Source: Sutterella massiliensis
Lineage (GTDB): Bacteria; Pseudomonadota; Gammaproteobacteria; Burkholderiales; Burkholderiaceae_F
DNA length: 64,000 nucleotides
Direction of reading: 5' to 3'
Assembly (NCBI RefSeq): GCF_016899755.1
Contig: NZ_JACJJC010000003.1
Coordinates: 62,001 to 126,000 of the forward strand
The notes below the pieces were generated by a model. That model did no database searches, was not told the DNA's origin, and saw only the letters and a list, made by a program, of their open reading frames with translations. Both the position numbers and the translations under genes were made by a program. Below, in pieces: positions 19,758 to 27,792 of the stretch (positions are counted from its first letter, which is position 1; the number at the start of each line of letters is the position of its first letter).

Positions 19758-19833
19758 TGGAGCGGGAAACGAGTCTCGAACTCGCGACCTCAACCTTGGC
19801 AAGGTTGCGCTCTACCAACTGAGCTATTCCCGC
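19758..19833 (-). tRNA. tRNA-Gly(GCC), copy 3 (GCGGGAA acceptor form)
   Basis: 76 nt, same acceptor form as copy 1, anticodon GCC, encoded CCA. It is separated from the Cys tRNA by a single base. Confidence 0.95.
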
Positions 19834-19834
19834 A

Positions 19835-19908
19835 TGGAGGCGCGAGGCGGAATCGAACCGCCGTAAACGGATTTGCAATCCGGTGCATAGCCACTTTGCT
19901 ATCGCGCC
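19835..19908 (-). tRNA. tRNA-Cys(GCA)
   Basis: 74 nt with CCA; acceptor GGCGCGA / TCGCGCC with discriminator T, anticodon arm CGGATTGCAAATCCG (GCA). Placed between two Gly tRNAs. Confidence 0.95.
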
Positions 19909-19919
19909 TCATACGTCAG

Positions 19920-19995
19920 TGGAGCGGGAGACGAGTCTCGAACTCGCGACCTCAACCTTGGCAAGGTTGCGCTCTACCAACTGAGCTACTCCCGC
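19920..19995 (-). tRNA. tRNA-Gly(GCC), copy 4 (GCGGGAG acceptor form)
   Basis: First gene of the cluster in transcription order. It has the same acceptor form as copy 2, GCC anticodon and encoded CCA. Confidence 0.95.
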
Positions 19996-20215
19996 ACTGA
20001 GAAGTTGAATTCTACTGATCGGCAGATTTTTGTCAAGAGCTTTCTCAAAAAAATGTGACTTAACGTACGTCCGATGCCGCATCGGTTGGTTTTGCGTGCA
20101 TTCGATCGCGATGAATTCGCGAAAACCCATGTACGAAAAATGCTTTCAGCAGTTTGTCCAGCAACTCATTACAAGCACCGTCAAGCAGCAACCACGCACC
20201 TCAGCAAAAAGTAAA

Positions 20216-20251
20216 TAAAAAAACAGAGCCCCTCCGAAGAAGAGGCTCTGT
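20216..20251 (-). terminator. Intrinsic terminator of the dcu carrier gene
   Basis: Perfect 8-bp stem ACAGAGCC / GGCTCTGT (20223-20230 with 20244-20251), 13-base loop, then seven Ts on the minus strand. It lies 69 bases after the stop codon. Confidence 0.9.
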
Positions 20252-20320
20252 GAATTTTCGGCGGACCGCCCGGCAATGCCGAGCGGCCGCATGCGTTATC
20301 TGAATGTCGTGAGTCGACTA

Positions 20321-21655
20321 TCAGAAGATGGCGCAGGCACCGAAACCGAGGACCACCGAGAAGACGATGGCGATCAGGCCGGGCAGGAAGAAGGCGTGGT
20401 TGAAGACCCACTTACCGATACGGGTCGAACCCGTGTCGTCCATCTGAACAGCGCCGAGCAGCGTCGGGTAGGTCGGGAGCACGAAGAGCGCGCTCACAGC
20501 GGCGAACGTAGCGACGAGCATGTAGGAATCGCCCGGGTTTTCAGCGGTGATGCCAAGAGCGGCAACGACAGCCGGGACGATAGCCTTAGCGGTAGCAGCC
20601 TGCGAGTACAGGAGCATAGCGGCAAAGAAGAACACGACCGCGAGCAGAGCCGGATTTTCGGCAACCGTCGAAGCAGCGAATTCCTTGATTTCGGCGGAGT
20701 GGCCGGACACGAACGTGTCGCCGAGCCAGGCAACGCCGAGCACGCAGACGATAGCGACCATACCGGACTTGAAGACCGAGCAGGAAGCAACGTCGCCCAC
20801 TTCGATCTTGCAGAGCATCGTGATCAGCATGCCGACGAGCAGCATAAGCGACATGATGGCAGCGTCACGCGGAACGATAACGTTCTTGATGATGCCGACA
20901 GCAGGCGAAATGGCGGAAGCGTAGAGAACCACAGCGACAACGCCGACGAGGAAGATCAGCACGGAGCGCTTAGCAAAGGGCTTGAGCTCCATCTGAGCGG
21001 CACCCTGCGCGGGCTTGACGAGGCCCTTGGCGAGGCGTTCCTTGTAGACCGGGTCGCTGTCGAGGTCCATGTTGGAGATGATCGTCATGACGAAGGCCGT
21101 GAGCATGCAGCCGACAAACGTCGTCACGATCCAGATGAGAAGCAGAGCCGGATAGGACCAGCCGAGCGGTTCGAGGACGCCCGTCATGTAAATAACGGCG
21201 GCCGAAACCGGGGAGGCCGTAATGGCGATCTGCGAGGACACGACCGCGATCGAAAGCGGAACACACGGACGGATGTGCTGTTCCTTGGCGACTTCAACGA
21301 TAACCGGAATCATCGAGAAGGCGGTGTGGCCCGTACCGGCGAAAATCGTCAGAACATAGGTGACGATCGGGGCCAGGTAGTTGATGTGCTTCGGATTCGA
21401 GCGAAGGATGCGTTCGGCGATCTGAACGAGGTAATCAAGACCACCAGCGAGCTGCATGGCGGAAATGGCCGAGATCACCGAGGCGATGATCAGGATAACG
21501 TCCCAGGGAATGTTACCCGGCTTCATGCCGAGGAGCAGACCGAGGACGAGCACGCCGGCACCGCCCGTATAGCCGATGCCGATGCCGCCAATGCGGACAC
21601 CGAGAAAGATCGCGCCCAGAAGGACGATGATCTGAAGAATGAGCATTAAATCCAT
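20321..21655 (-). CDS. dcuB: Anaerobic C4-dicarboxylate antiporter, DcuA/DcuB family
   Basis: Exchanges fumarate, malate or aspartate for succinate across the inner membrane during fumarate respiration. The 444-residue protein has about ten hydrophobic segments and aligns by eye along its whole length with E. coli DcuB/DcuA (LQ.AGGLD..LQIAE..LR.NPK, AGTGHTAFSMIPVI, ASPVSAAVIYM, LPTYPTLLGAVQ.D..GSTRIGKWV.NH.F.LPGL). The ATG at 21655 has GGAGG six bases upstream; the ATG at 21670 overlaps that site and is rejected. DcuA and DcuB cannot be separated with certainty; the symbol is the better guess. aspA lies upstream on the same strand with a 214-base gap. Confidence 0.9.
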   Translation of the reverse strand: MDLMLILQIIVLLGAIFLGVRIGGIGIGYTGGAGVLVLGLLLGMKPGNIPWDVILIIASVISAISAMQLAGGLDYLVQIAERILRSNPKHINYLAPIVTYVLTIFAGTGHTAFSMIPVIVEVAKEQHIRPCVPLSIAVVSSQIAITASPVSAAVIYMTGVLEPLGWSYPALLLIWIVTTFVGCMLTAFVMTIISNMDLDSDPVYKERLAKGLVKPAQGAAQMELKPFAKRSVLIFLVGVVAVVLYASAISPAVGIIKNVIVPRDAAIMSLMLLVGMLITMLCKIEVGDVASCSVFKSGMVAIVCVLGVAWLGDTFVSGHSAEIKEFAASTVAENPALLAVVFFFAAMLLYSQAATAKAIVPAVVAALGITAENPGDSYMLVATFAAVSALFVLPTYPTLLGAVQMDDTGSTRIGKWVFNHAFFLPGLIAIVFSVVLGFGACAIF

Positions 21656-21869
21656 GATGCCTCCAGGCATTCAAGGCCCCTTTTGCGCCCTGCCCGTCCG
21701 GTTGCGTCCGAGCGGTCAAAGCACGCTGGAGCGAGGGTCCGGAACCGCAAAGCCGTTCGGTTCTTCTTAGGAACCAGGCGGCTCGGCGGCCTCCTTTGGT
21801 GGTTGGCCGCCCGGACTGATGTCCTAGGCGGCCCAGGCTGTTTGCCGGATCTTTGCCCGACTTATTTAA

Positions 21870-23267
21870 TTACTGTTCGAACTTCGGGTTGATGAGGTTT
21901 TCGTACGTGAAGATTTCATCCCACTGTTCCTGGGTGATCATCTTCTTCTCTTCAACGAGGAGTTCATGCAGCGACTTGCCCGTCAGGAAGCCTTCGCGAG
22001 CGATGGCAGCGCAAGGCTTGTAGCCGAAGTGCGGCTTGAGCAGCGTGATGATGCCGAGCGAACCCATAACGAGGTCCTTCGTGTGGTCAGCGTTGACGAC
22101 GATGCCGTCGACGCACTTTTCACGCATCGCGATGCAGGCGTTCGTGAGAACCTTCATCTGCAGGTACAGAGCGAAGGAGATCACGGGTTCCATAACGTTC
22201 AGTTCGAGCTGGCCGGCGGAAGCGGCGAGCATGACCGTCTGGTCGAGACCGATCGCGAGGAACGAAGCCTGGTTCGTGACTTCGGGGATGACCGGATTGA
22301 CCTTGCCCGGCATGATCGAGGAGCCAGGCTGCAGCTGCGGAAGAACGAGTTCGGACAGACCGGTGCGCGGGCCCGAAGCAAGGAGACGGAGGTCGTTGCA
22401 GACCTTCGTGAGCTTGACAGCGAGGCTCTTGCAGGCCGACGACAGAGCAACGTAGGCGCCGCAGTCGGACGTGGCAGCGATCAGGTCTTCGCTGTTGTGG
22501 AAGTCGATGCCGGTGATTTCGGCGAGGTGCTTAACGGCGAGGGCGGGGTAGTCGGGGTGAGCGGTAACCGTCGTGCCGATAGCGGTGGCGCCGAGGTTGA
22601 CGCACTTCAGGTGTTCCTGAGCTTCCTTGATAACCTTGATTTCGTCAGCGATCGTGAAGCCCCAGCCGTGGAATTCCTGGCCGAAGGACATCGGGACGGC
22701 GTCCTGCAGGTGGGTACGGCCCATCTTGAGGACGTTCTTGTTCTTTTCAGCCTGGCGGTAGAAGCTTTCGACGAGTTCTTCAACGGCCTTCAGGAGGACG
22801 TTCGAACGAAGGAGCAGAGCGAGGTGCAGAGCGGTCGGGTAGGTGTCGTTCGTCGACTGGCCGAAGTTGGCGTGGTCGTTCGGCGAGACCTTCTTGTCGC
22901 CCTTGGCGAGACCGAGGTGTTCGCAAGCGAGGTTGCTGATCACTTCGTTCACGTTCATGTTGACGGACGTGCCAGCACCACCCTGGAGCCAGTCCGTAAC
23001 GAACTGGTCGTTGTACTTGCCGGCGATCAGCTGTTCGCAGGCCCAGATCAGGGCGTCAGCGACGTCGGCCGGGATCGTGCCGAGTTCCTTGTTGGCCATC
23101 GCGGCGGCCTTCTTCACATAGCCAAAGGCGATCGGGAAGAAGGGTTCCTGAGCCATCGGCATTTCCGTGATGTGGAAATTGTGCTTGCCGCGCATCGTCT
23201 GAACGCCGTAGTAGGCTTCATCCGGAATTTCGAGGGAACCAAGGAAGTCGCTTTCAATACGAGACAT
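21870..23267 (-). CDS. aspA: Aspartate ammonia-lyase (aspartase)
   Basis: Converts L-aspartate to fumarate and ammonia; cytosolic homotetramer. At 465 residues it has the family length. The signature SSIMPGKVNPVIPE with the catalytic-loop Ser is present, as are GRTHLQDAVPM and NDTYPTALHLA. AspA is favoured over fumarase FumC by the N-terminus (RIESDFLGSLEIPDEAYYG) and the context between a Dcu carrier and fumarate reductase. The ATG at 23267 has GAGGAG upstream. Confidence 0.95.
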   Translation of the reverse strand: MSRIESDFLGSLEIPDEAYYGVQTMRGKHNFHITEMPMAQEPFFPIAFGYVKKAAAMANKELGTIPADVADALIWACEQLIAGKYNDQFVTDWLQGGAGTSVNMNVNEVISNLACEHLGLAKGDKKVSPNDHANFGQSTNDTYPTALHLALLLRSNVLLKAVEELVESFYRQAEKNKNVLKMGRTHLQDAVPMSFGQEFHGWGFTIADEIKVIKEAQEHLKCVNLGATAIGTTVTAHPDYPALAVKHLAEITGIDFHNSEDLIAATSDCGAYVALSSACKSLAVKLTKVCNDLRLLASGPRTGLSELVLPQLQPGSSIMPGKVNPVIPEVTNQASFLAIGLDQTVMLAASAGQLELNVMEPVISFALYLQMKVLTNACIAMREKCVDGIVVNADHTKDLVMGSLGIITLLKPHFGYKPCAAIAREGFLTGKSLHELLVEEKKMITQEQWDEIFTYENLINPKFEQ

Positions 23268-23468
23268 TTTTATGCTCCTCAAGTGTTTGGGCGGCGCACT
23301 TTCGGCGTGGCGCCTCATGGCGCCGTCCGGTTTCAGCCCGCCGCCGACACGCTTGTTGAGAGCGTTGGTCCGTCGGCCGCGAGCCAGCTGTAATGAGCGA
23401 TCAGGGGAGCTCAGCTACCTACGCGGTTATACGCACAAAGTAGGAGCTCCTCCGTTCACGCCCGAATA

Positions 23469-24317
23469 TTACTGCTTAATCGGCTTAATGGGAATAGCCT
23501 TTTTAGGTGCCTGCTTGGGCAGGACCTTGTCGTAATTACTGATGCCCTGCTCGGCCATCTTGCGGCGGATGAAGGCGATCTGCGTCTTGAGCGGCAGATC
23601 CTTCGGGCAGAAGTCGTGGCAAGCGAGCAGCGACATGCAGCCGAACACGCCCGATTCGTCACCGACAACTTCGTAGTAGTCGGCGTCGTTACGGTCGTCG
23701 CGCGGGTCAAGGCGGAAGCGGGCGATCTTGTTGATACCCACGGCGCCCACGAAGTCCGGACGAATGCGAACCGTACCGCAACCGGCGATACAGCAGCCGC
23801 ATTCGACGCAGCGGTCGAGAACGTAGATGTCTTCGGCGAGCTGCGGATCCATCGGAACTTCCTTCTTGCGAAGGTCGATTTCCTCTTCCTTCATGTGGAC
23901 CCACGTCTGCATGCGTTCAGACATGTTGCGCATCCACTTGCCGGTGTTGACCGAGAGGTCGCCGATCAGCTCGAAGGCCGGCAGCGGGGCGAGCGTGAAC
24001 TCGGCGGGCAGGTCCTTCGTGAGCGTACGGCAGGCCAGACCCGGCTTGCCGTTGATGAGCATCGCGCACGAACCGCAGATGCCGGCGCGGCAGACGAAGT
24101 CGAACTGCAGCGTCGGGTCCTGGTTGTCACGCAGGTCGTTCAGAGCGATGAAGAGCGTCATCGAATCGGACTCTTCGAGCTCGTACGTCTGCATGTGCGG
24201 GACGCTTTCCGGATCCTGCGGGTTGTAGCGCAGGATGCTGATCTTCAGAAGACGATGCTTCTTGGCCGGTGCCGCAGGAGTCTGCGCGGCCTGGTTCTGC
24301 TGATTGGTTTGGCTCAT
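23469..24317 (-). CDS. frdB: Fumarate reductase / succinate dehydrogenase iron-sulfur subunit
   Basis: Carries electrons from the quinol side to FrdA through three Fe-S clusters. The 282-residue protein has the 2Fe-2S plant-ferredoxin motif (FDFVCRAGICGSCAM and a later LAC), the 4Fe-4S motif CVECGCCIAGC and the 3Fe-4S-type motif CMSLLACHDFCPKDLP. The first ~18 residues are Gln/Ala/Pro-rich, and a Lys/Pro-rich tail (KQAPKKAIPIKPIKQ) follows the last helix. The Cys pattern and CHDFCPKDLP resemble Wolinella-type FrdB more than E. coli FrdB. The gene follows frdA by 20 bases; aspA follows by 201. Confidence 0.93.
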   Translation of the reverse strand: MSQTNQQNQAAQTPAAPAKKHRLLKISILRYNPQDPESVPHMQTYELEESDSMTLFIALNDLRDNQDPTLQFDFVCRAGICGSCAMLINGKPGLACRTLTKDLPAEFTLAPLPAFELIGDLSVNTGKWMRNMSERMQTWVHMKEEEIDLRKKEVPMDPQLAEDIYVLDRCVECGCCIAGCGTVRIRPDFVGAVGINKIARFRLDPRDDRNDADYYEVVGDESGVFGCMSLLACHDFCPKDLPLKTQIAFIRRKMAEQGISNYDKVLPKQAPKKAIPIKPIKQ

Positions 24318-24337
24318 TTTCTAGCAGCTCCTACTAA

Positions 24338-26323
24338 TTAGTCCTTCAGGGGTTCATCGATGCGTTCGTTGCGGCCCTGTAGACGCTTGGGCAGTTCGTC
24401 CATGAACGGCATGATGGCGTTCTGGATGGCCCAGCGGTCGGCGCCTTCGGCTTCCATCTTCGCGCGGATGGCATCGACTTCGGCCTGACGCTTCGCGGAT
24501 TCCGGATTCTCGATGTAGTTCTTCACACCGTAGCCGCGGAAGCCCGGCGGGAGTTCCATCTTCGAGATGTCGAGATCCTTGTAGGAGAGCGTCGGGAGCG
24601 TGTCGCCTTCCTTCCAGGTCGCGATCGTGCGGTTGAGCCACTTGGCGTCGTCGCGGCGCGGGTAGTCTTCACGGAAGTGAGCACCGCGGCTTTCCTTACG
24701 TTCGAGAGCGCCGAGAGCGATCGTGAGCGCAACGCGCAGCATCTTCTGCGTGCGGTAGGCGTAGACGAGTTCCGGATTGTTGCCGGCGACGTCCTTGACG
24801 GGCACGTTGAAGGAGCGCTTGTAGAGGTCTTCGAGTTCTTCGACGGCGGCCTTCATGTCTTCGCCGCGACGGAAGATGCCGATCTTCGTCGTCATGATGT
24901 CCTGCATGCGAGTACGCAGCTTGACAGCATCTTCGTTGCCCGTGTTGGTGGTGAAGCTGCGCAGGCGAGCTTCTTCCTTGGCGAGCGCGTCGTAGATGAT
25001 CGAGGTCGGGATGTCGATGCCGTTTTCGGGCTTGTCGCAGAAGTCGGCGATGAATTCACCGACGATCATGCCGGCGACGACCGTTTCAGCAACGGAGTTG
25101 CCGCCCAGACGGTTGAAGCCGTGCATGTCCCAGCAAGCGGCTTCGCCGGCGGCGAAAAGGCCCTTCATCGTTTCGCTTTCGCCCGTGGGCTTCGTACGAA
25201 CGCCACCCATCGTGTAGTGCTGGGCCGGACGGACCGGGACCCATTCCTTCGTCGGGTCAACACCGAGGAAGTAGTGGCAGATTTCGTAGACTTCGCGCAG
25301 CTTGTGCTTGATGTGGTGTTCGCCGAGCAGCGTGATGTCAAGCCAGATGTGTTCGCCGTAGCGCGACTTGACGCCCTTGCCCTGGGCAATGCGTTCTTCC
25401 ATGCGGCGGGAAACCACGTCGCGGGAAGCGAGTTCCTTCTTTTCGGGTTCGACGTCCGGCATGAAGCGATAGCCGTCGACGTCGCGCAGCAGACCGCCGT
25501 CACCGCGGCAGCCTTCCGTCACCAGAATGCCGGCCGGGAAGATGCCGGTCGGGTGGAACTGGATGGCTTCCATGTTCGAGAGGGTGGCAACGCCCGTTTC
25601 GAGAGCAAGGTCGTAGCCCGTGCCTTCGCAGATCACCGCGTTCGTCGTGACGCGGTAGATGCGGCCGCCGCCGCCCGTGGCAAGAGCCGTCGCCTTGGCG
25701 ACGTAGGCCATGAGTTCGCCCGTGATGAGGTCGCGAACGATGGCGCCGTAGCAGCGCTTGCCGTCGTGAATGAGCGAGAGAGCTTCAACGCGTTCGATAA
25801 CCGGAACCTTTTCGGCGATGATGCGGTCGGAAACCGTGTTGAGCATCGCGTGGCCGGTACAGTCGGACACGTAGCAGGTACGCCACTTCTTCGTGCCGCC
25901 GAAGTCGCGCTGAGCGACGAGACCAGCGGCTTCCTTGCGTTCGGTAATCGTGACCTTTTCGCCGTTGATGATCACCTGACGGTCGCCCGGGGTGATACGG
26001 CTCCAGGGGCAGCCCCAAGCGGCGAGCTCGCGAACAGCCTTGGGCGAAGTGTTGACGAACATGCGAACGACGTCCTGGTCGGCACCCCAGTCGGAGCCGC
26101 GGACCGTGTCGGCGAAGTGGATGTCTTCGTTGTCGCCCATGCCCTTGATCACGTTGCCGAGCGAAGCCTGCATACCGCCCTGAGCGGCCTTAGAGTGGCT
26201 ACGCTTCGGCGGAACAAGCGAGAGGACGATCGAATCGTGACCGCGGCGCTTGGCCGCAACGGCCATGCGAAGGCCCGCAAGGCCGCCGCCGATTACCAGC
26301 ACGTCGGTGTAGATGATTTTCAT
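24338..26323 (-). CDS. frdA: Fumarate reductase flavoprotein subunit (Wolinella-like FrdA)
   Basis: Catalytic subunit with covalent FAD that reduces fumarate to succinate. The FAD-binding [17 protein letters not shown] is at the N-terminus; [12 protein letters not shown] holds the flavin-linking His; [18 protein letters not shown] and [12 protein letters not shown] contain substrate/FAD residues. The N-terminal 100 residues (including [24 protein letters not shown] and [12 protein letters not shown]) closely follow Wolinella succinogenes FrdA. The ATG at 26323 starts exactly at the FAD-binding strand; GGGAAAA is the only upstream purine run. It gives 661 residues. There is no signal peptide. 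The expected membrane-anchor gene frdC is not next to it. Confidence 0.95.
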   Translation of the reverse strand: MKIIYTDVLVIGGGLAGLRMAVAAKRRGHDSIVLSLVPPKRSHSKAAQGGMQASLGNVIKGMGDNEDIHFADTVRGSDWGADQDVVRMFVNTSPKAVRELAAWGCPWSRITPGDRQVIINGEKVTITERKEAAGLVAQRDFGGTKKWRTCYVSDCTGHAMLNTVSDRIIAEKVPVIERVEALSLIHDGKRCYGAIVRDLITGELMAYVAKATALATGGGGRIYRVTTNAVICEGTGYDLALETGVATLSNMEAIQFHPTGIFPAGILVTEGCRGDGGLLRDVDGYRFMPDVEPEKKELASRDVVSRRMEERIAQGKGVKSRYGEHIWLDITLLGEHHIKHKLREVYEICHYFLGVDPTKEWVPVRPAQHYTMGGVRTKPTGESETMKGLFAAGEAACWDMHGFNRLGGNSVAETVVAGMIVGEFIADFCDKPENGIDIPTSIIYDALAKEEARLRSFTTNTGNEDAVKLRTRMQDIMTTKIGIFRRGEDMKAAVEELEDLYKRSFNVPVKDVAGNNPELVYAYRTQKMLRVALTIALGALERKESRGAHFREDYPRRDDAKWLNRTIATWKEGDTLPTLSYKDLDISKMELPPGFRGYGVKNYIENPESAKRQAEVDAIRAKMEAEGADRWAIQNAIMPFMDELPKRLQGRNERIDEPLKD

Positions 26324-27406
26324 AAACGATTTTCCCAGGAAAATCCGCTTCAATGAGCGGATGGAAGGACTTTTAGGCTCTCGCCCGCGTGCCCATCCAG
26401 TCTTACAACTCGCCCGCAAGGGGCTAAAGCGGCTCTTTCAAGCCGTCTCCCGTTGACGCCGTTTCAGCCGCCGTCTGCCCGAGCATCGATCGATTGCAAT
26501 TCGCTCGAAGCTTCCGAAAGCGGATCGGGTCTTCTCCGCTTCAGGTCTTGGGCGCTCAAGCCGGCGCAGTCCCTTTTAGAAGATCGCTCTTCAAGGCGGA
26601 CTGAAGACTTGCGAAGCCAGCTTGCGCGAACGCAGCCGGCTTACAGGCATTCCCAGAAGGTCATCGGCACGGGCCGCCCAACGGACGCCGCACTTGTGAA
26701 TTCCTTCACATCCAATTCACCTGAGTCGCCGTTCTCCATGGCGGCGCAGACAAACTGAACGTGCAGATCGGTCGATCGAAGAGGAATCTACGACTTTCTA
26801 CCTAGAAGTGTAAAAGTTCCTAACCGAAGTCGTCACAAGCGAACGGTAATTTCTCGTTCAAATACGAACTTGTGCGTATGTTTGAATCGAGGGTTCGCGT
26901 CGAGCGCAACTGCTTCTTCTCGACTAGGCCGAAATGCTGACGCGAGTTTAGCGATTTGCCCTTTTGAAACTGTATGCGGATTAACCCCAATCTTCCACTT
27001 ATTTTTTGATATAGCTCGGCATTTCGGCTACAGGACGGTTTTTTGGCTCTCCCTGAAGACTTTCTCTAAAAATCAACTCTTTTTCAAAAATGTCTCTCTA
27101 AGGTCACAATCAAAATAAATCTTTGGTCTTACTACAAAAGGAATACGTTCAAACCCTATATACAGTCGAATTGAACAACTCGTCCCGACTGTATGAATTC
27201 TTTAAACAAACATACGTATTCATACCTATGTAAACAATTGGTACTCACAAAATTCTCAGATATGGATTACTGATGGATTCGATAGCTATCGAGTTCTATT
27301 TGTCGATAGAATTCCGCTTGTGAATATTCATCACGCCATCCGTGCGCGCACTGCCTATAAATAGTCACGCGCGCACGCGAGGACGTCACGAAGGAGACCG
27401 TCAGCC
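26324..27406. promoter_or_regulatory. Long divergent intergenic region between frdA and ridA with multiple inverted repeats
   Basis: 1,083 bases, clearly richer in A+T than the flanks from about 26,760 on, with no supported gene. Visible structures: TACAGTCG / CGACTGTA at 27161-27168 and 27186-27193; GTATGAAT / ATTCATAC at 27191-27198 and 27218-27225, overlapping the previous repeat; the perfect palindrome TCGATAGCTATCGA at 27279-27292, with another TCGATAG at 27303-27309; and a 9-bp inverted repeat at 27341-27377. These look like operator sites for the divergent frdA and ridA promoters. No match to the FNR consensus TTGATnnnnATCAA was found by eye. Confidence 0.55.
27341..27377 (+). promoter_or_regulatory. 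Candidate ridA-recG promoter enclosed in a 9-bp inverted repeat
   Basis: CGTGCGCGC (27341-27349) and GCGCGCACG (27369-27377) are perfect inverted arms around TATAAA (27356-27361), a good -10 box. The ridA start codon is 46 bases after the -10. No convincing -35 is seen at the usual spacing, which suits an activator- or repressor-controlled promoter. Confidence 0.4.
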
Positions 27407-27787
27407 ATGACAACCCGCATCATCAGCACGGATAAAGCACCCGCGGCGATCGGCCCGTACAGCCAGGCCGTTGCCGACGCGCATACGCTCTACTGCTCGG
27501 GCCAGATTGGCCTCAACCCGGTAACGGGCGAACTCATCGAGCCCTTTGAAGCGCAGGCACATCAGGCGTTTTCCAATTTGAAGGCCGTTATCGAAGCAGC
27601 GGGCGGCAAGCTTGAAAACGTGATGAAACTCACTATCTTCCTTGCTTCGATGGACGACTTTCCCGTCGTTAACGACATCATGTGCAAGTACTTCGCCGCC
27701 CCGTATCCGGCGCGCTCCTGCTTTGCCGTGGCGGCGTTGCCCAAGGGCGCGCGCGTTGAGGTTGAAGCGATCGTCCACCTCGCCTGA
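27407..27787 (+). CDS. ridA: RidA-family enamine/imine deaminase
   Basis: Hydrolyses reactive 2-aminoacrylate and other imines released by PLP enzymes such as serine/threonine dehydratase; trimeric, cytosolic. The 126-residue length and the sequence match the family: APAAIGPYSQAV at the N-terminus, YCSGQIGLNPVTGEL, and the C-terminal PARSCFAVAALPKGARVEVE with the conserved Arg. The ATG at 27407 has GGAG 11 bases upstream. recG begins six bases after the stop, so the two are co-transcribed. Confidence 0.93.
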   Translation: MTTRIISTDKAPAAIGPYSQAVADAHTLYCSGQIGLNPVTGELIEPFEAQAHQAFSNLKAVIEAAGGKLENVMKLTIFLASMDDFPVVNDIMCKYFAAPYPARSCFAVAALPKGARVEVEAIVHLA

Positions 27788-27792
27788 AACGC

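Noticed and set aside
19328..19995. CRISPR-like repeats (near-identical ~76-base units)
   Set aside because: They are tRNA-Gly genes with cloverleaf pairing and encoded CCA, at irregular spacing.
23405..23450. Inverted repeat GGAGCTC...GAGCTCC between frdB and aspA as a terminator
   Set aside because: The stem is interrupted and no T-run follows on the minus strand; probably not a strong terminator, so not listed as a feature.
26453..27118. Small plus-strand frames in the frdA-ridA spacer, considered as frdC or a small regulator
   Set aside because: No hydrophobic helices, no haem-ligand pattern, no helix-turn-helix and no ribosome-binding site.
26324..27406. FNR or ArcA boxes for frdA
   Set aside because: No acceptable match to TTGATnnnnATCAA on reading; only non-FNR palindromes were found.
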